In this document: positions 16,919 through 25,287 of the stretch, one piece after another
Layout of the letters: every line of letters begins with the position of its first letter
How positions within the stretch are numbered: position 1 is the first letter of the stretch
Program-made: the position numbers and the translations under genes
Notes under the pieces: generated by a model
Told to the model about the DNA's origin: nothing
The model's input: the letters and a program-made list of their open reading frames with translations, nothing else
Databases searched by the model: none
DNA from: JBGAJN01 sp044224905
Lineage (GTDB): Bacteria > Verrucomicrobiota > Verrucomicrobiia > Limisphaerales > JBGAJN01
Length of the DNA stretch: 64,000 nucleotides
Assembly: GCA_044224905.1 (NCBI GenBank)
Contig: JBGAJN010000001.1
Coordinates: 1,364,001 to 1,428,000 of the forward strand
Direction of reading: 5' to 3'

Positions 16919-18394
16919 TCAGAACTTGAGCGTGGACTGAAGATAAAACCAGTCGGCATCGGCGGCGCCGCCGACACCGCGCCAAGTCGAGTTCACGTAG
17001 CTGCCCGTGAAGAAGTGTCCATAACCGGCCTCGAGCGTGGCGTACTTCGTGACGGCGTATCCGGCGACGAAGTCGATTTCGCTTCCGACGAAGCTGCTGT
17101 AGGTCGGATTGCGCCCGAAACCGGTTCCCGCGGGAGTGGCTCCGGCACCGCGCGCGACGCCGCCTTTGTTGTAGAAACTGTCTTGGGTGTCAGCCAGCCA
17201 GAACAAATGTCCTTCCAACGCGAGCGACAACGCGGGCAGCGGTTTGATCGTGAAGATGCTGCGCACGTCGTGGATGTTCTGCCACGACGCTATATCCATG
17301 TAGCCTTCGAACTTGTGACCGGTGGGATAAAGCTGGTCAAAGGTTCCGTGCTTGTTGTCATTGGGATCGTTGTCGCCGGAGGCGAAAGCGTATTCGATGG
17401 CGACGCGCGGAGTGCCCGCGGTGTCAGCAAACGTGTAGCCGACATTGGCCACCACGGCGAAGGCGCGCTGTTCCTGGCGGGCGCTGACCGTGGTCGGTTT
17501 CCAATTACCGAATTGGTAGGCGCCTTCGACCGTGTAGTCGAAATTCCCAAACGCATTGGTGGCGGAACGTAGGCGCGTTCCGACCGTGTAAATGTCGCGC
17601 GCGGCCGGCGCAGCGACTTGGAACGGCGCGAATGCGCCCGCATTGGCCACGGCGCTGCCGACGCCGTCGTTGCGCGAGAAGAAATAGAACTCCGCCAGCG
17701 TCTTCGGAATTTCCTTCGTCGTCACGTAGAGCCCCGAGAAGAGGTTGTAGTCATTCCACACGTTGACATTGTGGTCGTCGGGCAAAACGATCTTGCCGCT
17801 GAACGCCTCGGCGGCGAACCACGGAGTCTGCCAGCGCGCCTTTGCGGCATCGAATACGCGGCCGATGTTGTTCCACGCAAATGCGCCGACCAACCGCTCT
17901 TCGCCGTAGCTCAGTTCCTGCCGGCCGACTTTGAGGGACACGGGAAACTCCTTGTGATTCCCGACGGTGATGTAGGCTTGGTGCAGGTCGACGGGACCGT
18001 CGGATTCAAATTGCGGACTGCGGTCGTCGCCCGAGGTCGAACTGCTCCGGCCTTCCACGTAAACGCTCCACCACTTGTCGGTGTATCCCACGTGCAACAA
18101 AAGCTTGTCGCTGAAATAACTGTTGTCGTTGTCATTGGCGGATCCGGCCGCCGTGACTTTGCGGAAGTCCTGCGCGGGCGGCAGGCCGAGGGCATTTTCC
18201 TTCAGCTCATAGCGCATCCGCAGGGCGCCCGCGATGTCCCACGCGTTCATGTAGGGATCATCCTTTCGGAGATATTCGTTGAGGAATCCGGGAAACGGCA
18301 TCGGTGGCGGCGGCGGCGCGTATTGGCCGTACACCGTCTCGGCGGCACAGAGGACAAGCGCGCTGGTGGTGAGTTGAGCGAGTTTCAATTTCAT
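16919..18394 (-). CDS. Outer-membrane porin, alginate-export (AlgE-like) family
   Basis: A 491-residue secreted protein with an N-terminal signal peptide (MKLKLAQLTTSALVLCAAET) and a Pro-rich linker. The body is made of alternating aromatic and polar strands typical of a beta-barrel, for example SLKVGRQELSYGEERLVG, and ends in ADWFYLQSTLKF with a terminal Phe as in outer-membrane proteins. The GRQ-L-YG pattern matches the alginate export family. Its position between the nitrate-type ABC transporter and cyanase suggests that it is the outer-membrane entry route for nitrate or cyanate; this is inferred. A terminator-like hairpin follows it. Confidence 0.8.
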   Translation of the reverse strand: MKLKLAQLTTSALVLCAAETVYGQYAPPPPPMPFPGFLNEYLRKDDPYMNAWDIAGALRMRYELKENALGLPPAQDFRKVTAAGSANDNDNSYFSDKLLLHVGYTDKWWSVYVEGRSSSTSGDDRSPQFESDGPVDLHQAYITVGNHKEFPVSLKVGRQELSYGEERLVGAFAWNNIGRVFDAAKARWQTPWFAAEAFSGKIVLPDDHNVNVWNDYNLFSGLYVTTKEIPKTLAEFYFFSRNDGVGSAVANAGAFAPFQVAAPAARDIYTVGTRLRSATNAFGNFDYTVEGAYQFGNWKPTTVSARQEQRAFAVVANVGYTFADTAGTPRVAIEYAFASGDNDPNDNKHGTFDQLYPTGHKFEGYMDIASWQNIHDVRSIFTIKPLPALSLALEGHLFWLADTQDSFYNKGGVARGAGATPAGTGFGRNPTYSSFVGSEIDFVAGYAVTKYATLEAGYGHFFTGSYVNSTWRGVGGAADADWFYLQSTLKF

Positions 18395-18489
18395 GTGTTC
18401 AGTGTCGAGTATGTGGGTTTAACGGAGAATGATCCCGGTCAATATTTCGGGCAGTTGCGACGCCGTGTTTTCACGGGCGGACAACGTCT

Positions 18490-19356
18490 TCAGTGACTGA
18501 CCAAAGCTGCAGCGGACGATTTCGGCGCGGCTGGAGTTGTCGGCGGCGTTGTGACCGAGCCGGCGGCAGCGCGATGTTTCTTGTGCGCGTGGACTTCGAG
18601 GAATTCGATCAAGTGCTCGCGCAGGCGATAATAGTCGGGATGTTCCAGAACGGCTTTGCGTTCACGCGGCCGTGGGAAATTCACTTCGAGAATGTCGCCG
18701 ACTTCCGCCTCGGGTCCATTGGTCATCATCACGATGCGGTCGGAGAGGAACAGCGCCTCGTCCACGTCATGCGTGACCATGAGGGCCGTCTTCTTGTCTT
18801 TCCGCCAAAGCTCGATGAGCACTTGTTGGAGTTCCATGCGAGTGAGTGAATCCAACATCCCGAAGGGCTCGTCGAGCAAGAGCATTTTTGGCGAGAGCGC
18901 GAATGCTCGAGCGATGCCGACACGTTGGCGCATGCCTTGCGAGAGCTCTGCGGGCTTCTTGTGCATCGATTCGGCAAGTCCGACAACGCTGAGATAATAT
19001 TCTACGATCTGCCGACGTTCGTCTGCACTCGCGGTGAAGAACACTTGATCCACGCCGAGCATCACATTTTCAAACGCTGTTAGCCACGGAAGCAAACATG
19101 GCGATTGGAAAACAATTCCGCGATCCGGCCCGGGCCCAGTGAGTTCCTTTCCCGCGAGCACGATGCCGCCGTCGGTGATGTCGTTGAGGCCGGCGACCAT
19201 TGAGAGCACGGTGGACTTGCCGCAGCCCGAGTGGCCGATGAGGCAGACGAACTCGCCTTTTTTGATGTTGAGGTTGAAGTCCCGGACGATCGTCTGCGGC
19301 CCTTTGGGAGAGGGATAAACTTTGGTGAGTTGGGAAATTTGCAGGTAGTCGCTCAT
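18490..19356 (-). CDS. Nitrate-type ABC transporter ATP-binding protein (NrtD-like)
   Basis: A 288-residue ABC ATPase with Walker A GHSGCGKST (residues 41-49), signature LSQGMRQRVGIARA, Walker B MLLLDEP and switch VTHDVDEALFLSDR. The signature is LSQGM instead of the usual LSGGM. It overlaps the preceding ATPase gene by ATGA (19353-19356), so the two are coupled. The sequence is closest in style to NrtD/TauB/SsuB-type importers, and context points to nitrate/nitrite or cyanate. The C-terminal tail is Ala/Pro/Thr-rich. Confidence 0.87.
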   Translation of the reverse strand: MSDYLQISQLTKVYPSPKGPQTIVRDFNLNIKKGEFVCLIGHSGCGKSTVLSMVAGLNDITDGGIVLAGKELTGPGPDRGIVFQSPCLLPWLTAFENVMLGVDQVFFTASADERRQIVEYYLSVVGLAESMHKKPAELSQGMRQRVGIARAFALSPKMLLLDEPFGMLDSLTRMELQQVLIELWRKDKKTALMVTHDVDEALFLSDRIVMMTNGPEAEVGDILEVNFPRPRERKAVLEHPDYYRLREHLIEFLEVHAHKKHRAAAGSVTTPPTTPAAPKSSAAALVSH

Positions 19357-20267
19357 GCGTCGATCTCCACGGTTTCACGTTTGACCTCGCTGCGGCGGAC
19401 CGGGCGCCGACGACCGATTGTTGGCCGCATCACTTCCAAATCCTCCGGCTCAATATCTGGCAACACGAGCGTGCGTGAGACAGCCGTGTGTTTCTTGCCG
19501 CCGGCGCCGAGCAGGTAACCGATCACCTCGCGGCGAATTTCTTTGTAACGGTCGAAATGGTTGATCGCCTTGCGATCGCGCGGGCGCGCGAGATCCACGG
19601 CGACCGCCGGCCCCAGTGTCGCGTTTGGTCCAGCGCTCAAGGGAATGATGCGATCGGCGAGTAGGATGCCTTCATCGACATCGTTCGTGATGAGCACAAC
19701 CGTCTTTTTGTCCTGTCCCCAGATGCGTTCGATTTCATCCTGCAAGGTCGCCCGCGTGAGTGCGTCGAGGGCGCTGAGTGGTTCGTCGAGGAGAAGGATT
19801 TGCGGATCCATCGCGAGCGCGCGAGCGACGGAGACGCGTTGACGCATGCCGCCGGAGAGTTCGCTCGGTTTCTTGTCGCGAGCGGGCGTTAGATTCACCA
19901 TCGCGATGTATTTCTCCGTGTGTTGCTGCTTTTTTGCAGGCGCCCAATTCGGGAACACCTGATCCACGGCGAGGAAAATATTTTCGTAAACCGTCAACCA
20001 CGGCAGCAGGGAATAGTTTTGGAAAACCACGCCGCGATCGGGTCCGGGTTCGGTGATCTCGAGATCGTTCAAAGTAATTGAGCCCGTGTCGGGCCGCATC
20101 AAACCGGCGATCATCGAGATCAACGTCGTCTTGCCCGCGCCGGAGTAGCCGACAATGGCGACGAACTCGCCTTTTTCGATCGTGAGGTTCAAGTCGCGCA
20201 GGACTTCGGTCCGATTCCCTTTCGGTCCGAAACCTTTGCTGACGTTTTTGAGTTCGAGAAAGGGCAT
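19353..20267 (-). CDS. Nitrate-type ABC transporter ATP-binding protein (NrtC/NrtD-like)
   Basis: A 304-residue ABC ATPase: Walker A GYSGAGKTT (residues 40-48), signature LSGGMRQRVSVARAL, Walker B ILLLDEPLSALDALTR. The switch-loop His is replaced by Asn (ITNDVDEGILLADR). A C-terminal extension of about 70 residues follows but lacks the NrtA-like sensor domain of cyanobacterial NrtC. Its start is 13 bases after the permease stop, and the downstream ATPase overlaps its end. The pair likely forms a heterodimeric motor. Confidence 0.86.
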   Translation of the reverse strand: MPFLELKNVSKGFGPKGNRTEVLRDLNLTIEKGEFVAIVGYSGAGKTTLISMIAGLMRPDTGSITLNDLEITEPGPDRGVVFQNYSLLPWLTVYENIFLAVDQVFPNWAPAKKQQHTEKYIAMVNLTPARDKKPSELSGGMRQRVSVARALAMDPQILLLDEPLSALDALTRATLQDEIERIWGQDKKTVVLITNDVDEGILLADRIIPLSAGPNATLGPAVAVDLARPRDRKAINHFDRYKEIRREVIGYLLGAGGKKHTAVSRTLVLPDIEPEDLEVMRPTIGRRRPVRRSEVKRETVEIDA

Positions 20268-20279
20268 GTGGCGGTTGAT

Positions 20280-21071
20280 TTAGGCTGCTTTGAAACGTTT
20301 CTCGAGCAGGCTCATCAAGCGGTCGAGGATGAAGCCGATCAGGCCGATGGTGATGATCGATAGAATGATGTGCTCGTAAATCAGCGCGTTGTATTCCTGC
20401 CAGAGGAAGCCGCCCACGCCCGGTCGACCGGTGAGCATTTCGGCGGCGACGATTACGAGCCAGGCGATGCCCAGACTCAGGCGGAAGCCGGTGAACATGT
20501 AAGGGAGCGTCGCTGGGATGAGCACCTTAAAGAGCGTCTTGCTGCGCGAGAGTTTGAGCACCTTCGCCACGTTGAGATAATCCTGTGGAATGGCGCGCAC
20601 GCCGACGGCGGTGTTGAGCACCGTGGGCCACATCGCGCAGATCGCGATCGTGAACAACGCTCCGAGTGTTCCGGCTTCCTTGCCCGCGCTGAGAAACAGC
20701 ACGAGGCCGAGCGGCAACCACGCGAGCGGCGACACTGGCCGCAGGATTTGAATGATCGGATCAAACGTCTTCGTGAACACCTTCGACAGGCCGAGGAAGA
20801 AGCCGATTGGTGTGCCGATGATCAACGCGAGCGCGTAACCTTTCGCCACGAGAATCAGCGAATACCAGGTGAAGCGCAGGATGCCCTGGTCCATCTCGCC
20901 GCGCTTGGCGAAGGGTTCGAGCACGTAGACCTTGCTCGATTCCCAGGTCTTCAATGGCGACGGCAGGCTCGGTGCCCATGTCGCGCTGGAGAACGCCCAC
21001 AGGCCGATCACGACCAAGATGCCGATCACGGGCAAGAGGAGCCAATCAAACTTGAACTTGGAGTCTTTCAT
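20280..21071 (-). CDS. nrtB: Nitrate-type ABC transporter permease (NrtB-like)
   Basis: A 263-residue inner-membrane permease with about six hydrophobic helices and the EAA-type cytoplasmic loop, recognisable around IPQDYLNVAKVLKLSRSKTL, with GFRLSLGIAWLVIVAAEML following. This matches the BPD_transp_1 family of nitrate, taurine and sulfonate importers. It is placed between NrtA and the two ATPases, the usual nrtABCD order. Nitrate specificity is inferred from the linked reductase genes. Confidence 0.86.
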   Translation of the reverse strand: MKDSKFKFDWLLLPVIGILVVIGLWAFSSATWAPSLPSPLKTWESSKVYVLEPFAKRGEMDQGILRFTWYSLILVAKGYALALIIGTPIGFFLGLSKVFTKTFDPIIQILRPVSPLAWLPLGLVLFLSAGKEAGTLGALFTIAICAMWPTVLNTAVGVRAIPQDYLNVAKVLKLSRSKTLFKVLIPATLPYMFTGFRLSLGIAWLVIVAAEMLTGRPGVGGFLWQEYNALIYEHIILSIITIGLIGFILDRLMSLLEKRFKAA

Positions 21072-21102
21072 AGTTGTGGTGCGTCCGCGTGGAATCGTCG
21101 AA

Positions 21103-22392
21103 TCAACCCTTCACGCTATTGATCGCGAAACCTTTCGCATAAGCTTCGAGATCGCCTGTCGGATCAAAGGTCACACCGTCGAACAGTGTTTCCTTCTCCG
21201 TGCTCATGCCGCCGTGGGCGTAACCGATTTCTTTCATTGCTTCCTCGTAGAGGTCGGTGCGCATGACCTTCTTGGTGATGCCTTCGTAATCCGGAGCGCC
21301 CGAGACGAGGCCCCAGCGGCGGAACTGCGAGAGAAACCATTTGCAATACTTCGGCTGCGGGTAATTGCAGTTGCGCTTGCTGAAGTGCATGTAGAACTCG
21401 TCCTTCACGGTGCGGCCATCGCCGTAATCCAGATTGCCCAGCAAGCGGCCGAGAATGACGGCTTTGTCGCAGTTGATGTAGGTCGGCTTGCTGACGATCT
21501 CGCATTGTTCGGGACGATTCCCAAGGTCATCGAGCCAGACGCTCGCTTCGTGCAACGCCTTGAGAACGGCCTTCACGGACTTCGGATTCTTCGTGGCGAA
21601 TTCTTCGGTGAAGGCGCAGACCTTTTCCGGGTGATCTTTCCACATGTCTTGGGTGGTGACGGATGTGAAGCCGATCTTGTCGGCAATGGAACGCGCGTTC
21701 CACGGTTCACCCACGCAGAAGCCGTCCATCTTGCCGATCTTCATGTTCGCGACCATCTGCGGCGGCGGAACCGTGATGAGGGAAATGTCCTTGTCGGGAT
21801 TGATGCCGCCGGCGCCGAGATAATAGCGCGTCCACATGGCGTGCGTGCCGGGAGGGAACGTCATGGCGAAGGCGAGCGGTTCGCCGAGTTTGTTGGCTTT
21901 GTCGACGTACGGTTTGAGAGCCTTGGGATCCGCCCCGACTTTTCCTTTCCACTCGGCTTTGAGCGTGATGGCCTGACCGTTACGATTGAGCAGCCAGGGA
22001 ACCACCATCGGCTTCTTCGGTGAACCGGCGAGGCCCATCGTCGAGGCGATCGGCATGCCGAGCAACATGTGCGTGGCTTGGATCGAACCGCTGCTCAAGT
22101 TGTCGCGGATGGCGGCCCAGTTCGCGCCCTTGGTCACGGTCGATTGAATGCCGTATTTCTTGAACAGGCCCTTCTCGTGCGCGATGACGATGGGCGAGCA
22201 GTCGGTGAGGGCGATCATGCCGAAATCCATCTTGGCGGTTTCGGGCGCGTCGCTGGCGTAAACGGATCCCATCCAACCGCGCGGCAGACCGGTGAGCAAC
22301 GCGGTCGCACCGAGCCCCTTCGCGGCGGAGGCGAGGAACGCGCGGCGATTCAAATTAACGGCAGAGGGTTTCAGTTTCGGATTCGATTTCAT
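21103..22392 (-). CDS. nrtA: NrtA-like nitrate substrate-binding protein
   Basis: A 429-residue periplasmic binding protein with a twin-arginine signal (NRRAFLASAAKGLGATALLTG, residues 15-35). The NrtA/SsuA/TauA fold is recognised through MDFGMIALTDCSPIVIAHEKG and the later MDGFCVGEPWNARSIAD segment, typical of nitrate and bicarbonate binding proteins. The start overlaps the end of the upstream sensor gene by 38 bases. No lipobox is visible, so it is probably soluble or Tat-anchored. Nitrate is the likely ligand. Confidence 0.88.
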   Translation of the reverse strand: MKSNPKLKPSAVNLNRRAFLASAAKGLGATALLTGLPRGWMGSVYASDAPETAKMDFGMIALTDCSPIVIAHEKGLFKKYGIQSTVTKGANWAAIRDNLSSGSIQATHMLLGMPIASTMGLAGSPKKPMVVPWLLNRNGQAITLKAEWKGKVGADPKALKPYVDKANKLGEPLAFAMTFPPGTHAMWTRYYLGAGGINPDKDISLITVPPPQMVANMKIGKMDGFCVGEPWNARSIADKIGFTSVTTQDMWKDHPEKVCAFTEEFATKNPKSVKAVLKALHEASVWLDDLGNRPEQCEIVSKPTYINCDKAVILGRLLGNLDYGDGRTVKDEFYMHFSKRNCNYPQPKYCKWFLSQFRRWGLVSGAPDYEGITKKVMRTDLYEEAMKEIGYAHGGMSTEKETLFDGVTFDPTGDLEAYAKGFAINSVKG

Positions 22393-23467
22393 GTTTCGAT
22401 TTTGCGGAAGTGAGTTGGGTGGCTTGTTGAAAAATGTCGGACCGGAAAACTTTGGCGAGCACCTCGGGGCCGGAGCTGGAGCGGTCTTTGATCGCGCCGG
22501 TGCTGATCAATTGGCGCAGGATCCACGCGGCCTTTTCGGTCGTCGGCTCGTTCGCGTCGTAGCGATGGAAGAGCGTGAAGTTGGGCACGTTTTCGCAACG
22601 GTCGTGGCCGAAATTGAAAGGGCCGACCATGCTGCCGCGGAGGATTTCTTCGGGCACGTTCAAGTATTGCGGCTTGGCCAGCGCCTCGATTATGCGCGGC
22701 TGGTTGCTCGGCTGATCGCAGTAGCAGCACGCTTCAAGCAGCGCGGCGATCAATGCCTTGTGTTCGCCGTCGCGTTCATCCGCGAACCGTCGGCGCACCA
22801 TTAACACCTTCTCCGGATGCAGGGGCGAAAGTTGCGCGCTCGTCGCGGCGACCCAGCCGATGCCGGCGTTGACGGCTACGGAGTTCCACGGTTCGCCCAC
22901 ACAGTAACCGTCGAGATTGCCGGATTTAAGATTCGAGACCATCGACGGGGGCGGTACTACGACGATACGCACGTCGCGTTCGGGATTGATGCCTGCGCTC
23001 GTGAGCCATTGGCGCAGAAGAAAGTTGTGCGACGAATAGGTGTAAACAACGCCGAAGGTGTAAGTGCGGCGGCCGCGTTCGCGCTCAATCTCCTGCTTCA
23101 ATGACTTCGCATCGCGCACGCCGCGGTTCCAGAGTTCGTTGGAAAGCGTGATCGCATTGCCGTGGAGATTCAGCACGAGGCCGGTGAGACATTCGCAGCG
23201 AATCGAGCCGAGGCCGAACGTCGCAGCGAAGGGCAGTGCGGCGAGCGAATGCGCGGCGTCGAGGCGGCCGTAGATAATCTTGTCGCTGAGCGTGGCCCAG
23301 CCGACTTCGCGGCTCAGCGTTACGGCGAGACCGTGTTTGGCGAAGAGCCCGAGTTCCTGCGCCATCACGAGCGGCGCGCAATCGATCAATGGCACGAAGC
23401 CGACTTGCAGAGAACGGAGACCGCGAGTTGTCGTTGTGTTGGAAGTTTTTTGTGTGCTCATTCGCAT
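22355..23467 (-). CDS. NasS-like cytoplasmic nitrate sensor
   Basis: A 370-residue NrtA homologue without any signal peptide: it begins MRMSTQKTSNTTTTRGLRSL and enters the fold at LQVGFVPLIDCAPLVMAQE. The ligand-pocket regions (VVVPPPSMVSNLKSGNLDG and GYCVGEPWNSVAV) parallel those of the adjacent NrtA. In known systems NasS binds nitrate or nitrite in the cytoplasm and releases the RNA-binding antiterminator NasT. No NasT/ANTAR gene is found in the window, so the output partner is missing or elsewhere. The gene overlaps nrtA by 38 bases, implying coupled translation. ATG at 23461 is an alternative start. Confidence 0.77.
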   Translation of the reverse strand: MRMSTQKTSNTTTTRGLRSLQVGFVPLIDCAPLVMAQELGLFAKHGLAVTLSREVGWATLSDKIIYGRLDAAHSLAALPFAATFGLGSIRCECLTGLVLNLHGNAITLSNELWNRGVRDAKSLKQEIERERGRRTYTFGVVYTYSSHNFLLRQWLTSAGINPERDVRIVVVPPPSMVSNLKSGNLDGYCVGEPWNSVAVNAGIGWVAATSAQLSPLHPEKVLMVRRRFADERDGEHKALIAALLEACCYCDQPSNQPRIIEALAKPQYLNVPEEILRGSMVGPFNFGHDRCENVPNFTLFHRYDANEPTTEKAAWILRQLISTGAIKDRSSSGPEVLAKVFRSDIFQQATQLTSAKSKHEIESETETLCR

Positions 23468-23468
23468 C

Positions 23469-23512
23469 GATGGCCGCTGCCATCGGGCGTCTCATGAGCG
23501 GCGAAAGTGCCA
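23469..23512 (-). promoter_or_regulatory. Candidate sigma-54 promoter and leader hairpin of the nas/nrt operon
   Basis: On the minus strand TGGCACTTTCGCCGC (23512-23498) has the exact TGGCAC -24 box and the GG-N10-GC spacing of sigma-54 promoters, though the -12 box is CCGC where TTGC is usual. A perfect hairpin GATGGC-AGCG-GCCATC (23484-23469) follows, ending one base before the ATG at 23467. Further upstream TTCATG-CGCC-CATGAA lies inside a TGCTGGC/GCCAGCA repeat. The remainder of 23513-23760 shows no gene. Confidence 0.35.
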
Positions 23513-23760
23513 GCGCATCGTTTAATCCGGCTCAATCTGTTAATGCTGGCGTTGCATTTCATTCATGGGCGCATGAAGTGCTTGCCAGCAAGGCGATGCT
23601 GCGAAGGAGTCTTGGGAAATACCGCGTGAAAAAATTCTCAACGGCCGTGCCCTGACCGGCGATATGTGCGGAAATTTGCGCGCATTCGCGCCCCGACGAT
23701 GCGGCGGCGTTGGCGAAATTTGTGCAGGCTGGTTACAAGTGGCGCAGCGAAACGGCCACT

Positions 23761-24798
23761 TTAAGCGGACGGAGCAGGGGAATCCGGAGCGTTGCCACCT
23801 TTTCTTTCGAGGGCGCGAACGCGGCGGATCAAATCGGGCAATTGTTGGATGGCGATGAACTGGCGCTTCACCAAGCGGTCGGATTGCGCCGGCGAACCGA
23901 GATAATGTTCGTCGTCGGGGATGTTGGTCATCACGCCGGATTGTGCCATCACAATGACGTTGTTTCCAATCTTCAAATGTCCCGCGAGGCCGGATTGACC
24001 CGCGAGCGTGACGTAATTGCCAATCTTGGTGCTGCCGGCGATGCCGACCTGGCCGATCACAATGCAGTGTTCGCCGATGACGACGTTGTGCGCGATCTGC
24101 ACAAGGTTGTCGATCTTGGTGCCCTTACCGATCACCGTCGGTCCGAGTGCGCCGCGGTCGATGGAGGTGTTGGAGCCGATTTCGACGTCGTCGTGAATGA
24201 TCACGTTGCCGACTTGCGGAACCTTGAGGTGCGATCCTTCGGTCAAAACGTAGCCGAAACCATCGGAGCCAATCACCGTTCCGGCGTGAATGCGGACGCG
24301 TGCGCCGACTTGCGTGTTCGTGTAGAGAGTGGCGTTGGGAAAAAGCCAGGAGTCTTCGCCGATCCGCGAGTCGGCTCCGACGTGATTTCCGCCATGCAAG
24401 ACGACGCGTGCCGCGATGCGGACGTTTTCGCCAACGACGCAGTGCGGGCCGATATGAGCGCTGGGATCAATCTGTGCCGACGCCGCGACAACTGCACTGG
24501 GATGAACGCCGGCGGCGAATTTCGGTTCCGGAAAAAACAGCGGGAGAACTTTCGCGAACGCAACGCGCGCATTCTTCACCCGGATCAAAACCTTTTTCGT
24601 GGAACTGAATCCCGGCGGCACCAGTACGGCGGCTGCAGCGCTTTGCTCAGCGGCGGCAAAGTAATTTTCGTTTTCCGCAAACGTCAGGTCGCCGGGCTTG
24701 GCGTTGTTCGCGGGCGCGAAACCGGTGAGAGCCACTGCGCCGTTACCGATCAGTTCGCCGTCGAGTTGTTTCGCGATGTCCGCTGCGGTGAACGCCAT
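23761..24798 (-). CDS. lpxD: UDP-3-O-acylglucosamine N-acyltransferase (LpxD)
   Basis: A 345-residue LpxD, which N-acylates UDP-3-O-acyl-glucosamine in lipid A synthesis. An N-terminal uridine-binding domain (about residues 1-100) is followed by left-handed beta-helix hexapeptide repeats. The catalytic His sits in QIAHNVVIG near residue 238, close to its E. coli position (239). The ending GSPAQSDRLVKRQ is a family feature. It starts one base after the panD stop, so it is co-transcribed with panD, an unusual pairing; the other lpx genes are not in the window. It supports a Gram-negative envelope. Confidence 0.93.
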   Translation of the reverse strand: MAFTAADIAKQLDGELIGNGAVALTGFAPANNAKPGDLTFAENENYFAAAEQSAAAAVLVPPGFSSTKKVLIRVKNARVAFAKVLPLFFPEPKFAAGVHPSAVVAASAQIDPSAHIGPHCVVGENVRIAARVVLHGGNHVGADSRIGEDSWLFPNATLYTNTQVGARVRIHAGTVIGSDGFGYVLTEGSHLKVPQVGNVIIHDDVEIGSNTSIDRGALGPTVIGKGTKIDNLVQIAHNVVIGEHCIVIGQVGIAGSTKIGNYVTLAGQSGLAGHLKIGNNVIVMAQSGVMTNIPDDEHYLGSPAQSDRLVKRQFIAIQQLPDLIRRVRALERKGGNAPDSPAPSA

Positions 24799-24799
24799 T

Positions 24800-25162
24800 T
24801 CAAATTCCCCGTTCGTTGACGATCAGATTTTTTTCGTCCAGCACGATGACGCGCGGTTGCCAGCCTTTCGCCTTGGCGGCGTCGACTTCGGTGTAGCTCA
24901 TGATGGTGAGCGGATCGCCGGCCTTGCCGAGGTGGGCCGTGGCACCGTTGAGGATGATCGCGCCGGAGCCGCGTTTGCCGGGAATCGCGTAGGTCTCGAA
25001 GCGCTCGCCGTTGACCATGTTACTGCACAGGATGCGTTCGAACGGGAACATGCCGACTTTTTCCATCAGATCCTCAGCGATGGTGAGGCTGCCCTCATAG
25101 TTCACGTTCGCCTCGGTTACCCGGGCGCGGTGGAGTTTGGATTTCAGTAAATGGATCAACAT
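24800..25162 (-). CDS. panD: Aspartate 1-decarboxylase proenzyme
   Basis: A 120-residue pyruvoyl-dependent enzyme making beta-alanine for pantothenate and CoA. With the start at 25162 the self-cleavage site YEGS falls precisely at Gly24-Ser25, the position known for PanD, which settles the start; the longer frame to 25198 would misplace it. Other family signatures are VNGERFETYAIPG and RGSGAIILNGATAH. The lpxD gene follows after one base. Ser25 becomes the pyruvoyl group of the alpha chain. Confidence 0.95.
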   Translation of the reverse strand: MLIHLLKSKLHRARVTEANVNYEGSLTIAEDLMEKVGMFPFERILCSNMVNGERFETYAIPGKRGSGAIILNGATAHLGKAGDPLTIMSYTEVDAAKAKGWQPRVIVLDEKNLIVNERGI

Positions 25163-25196
25163 CGGGTAATTTCCGAGCGGTGATTTCAACGAATCC

Positions 25197-25213
25197 AAGT
25201 CACACGTTGACTT
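25197..25213. promoter_or_regulatory. Palindrome between divergent panD and oxidoreductase genes
   Basis: AAGTCA-CACGT-TGACTT is a perfect 6-bp inverted repeat with a 5-bp spacer, lying between the two divergent starts. It resembles an operator, but no regulator can be assigned. Confidence 0.3.
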
Positions 25214-25287
25214 GAAAATCGCGCGTCACTATAAAGTCCGCCGAAGTTGATTCAACACTTAGTTTACGGCGCTGGGCGCACATCTCT

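Noticed and set aside
23469..23484. NasT (ANTAR) target hairpin in the nas leader
   Set aside because: The stem-loop has a 4-base loop and no second hexaloop hairpin, so the two-hairpin ANTAR signature is not met.
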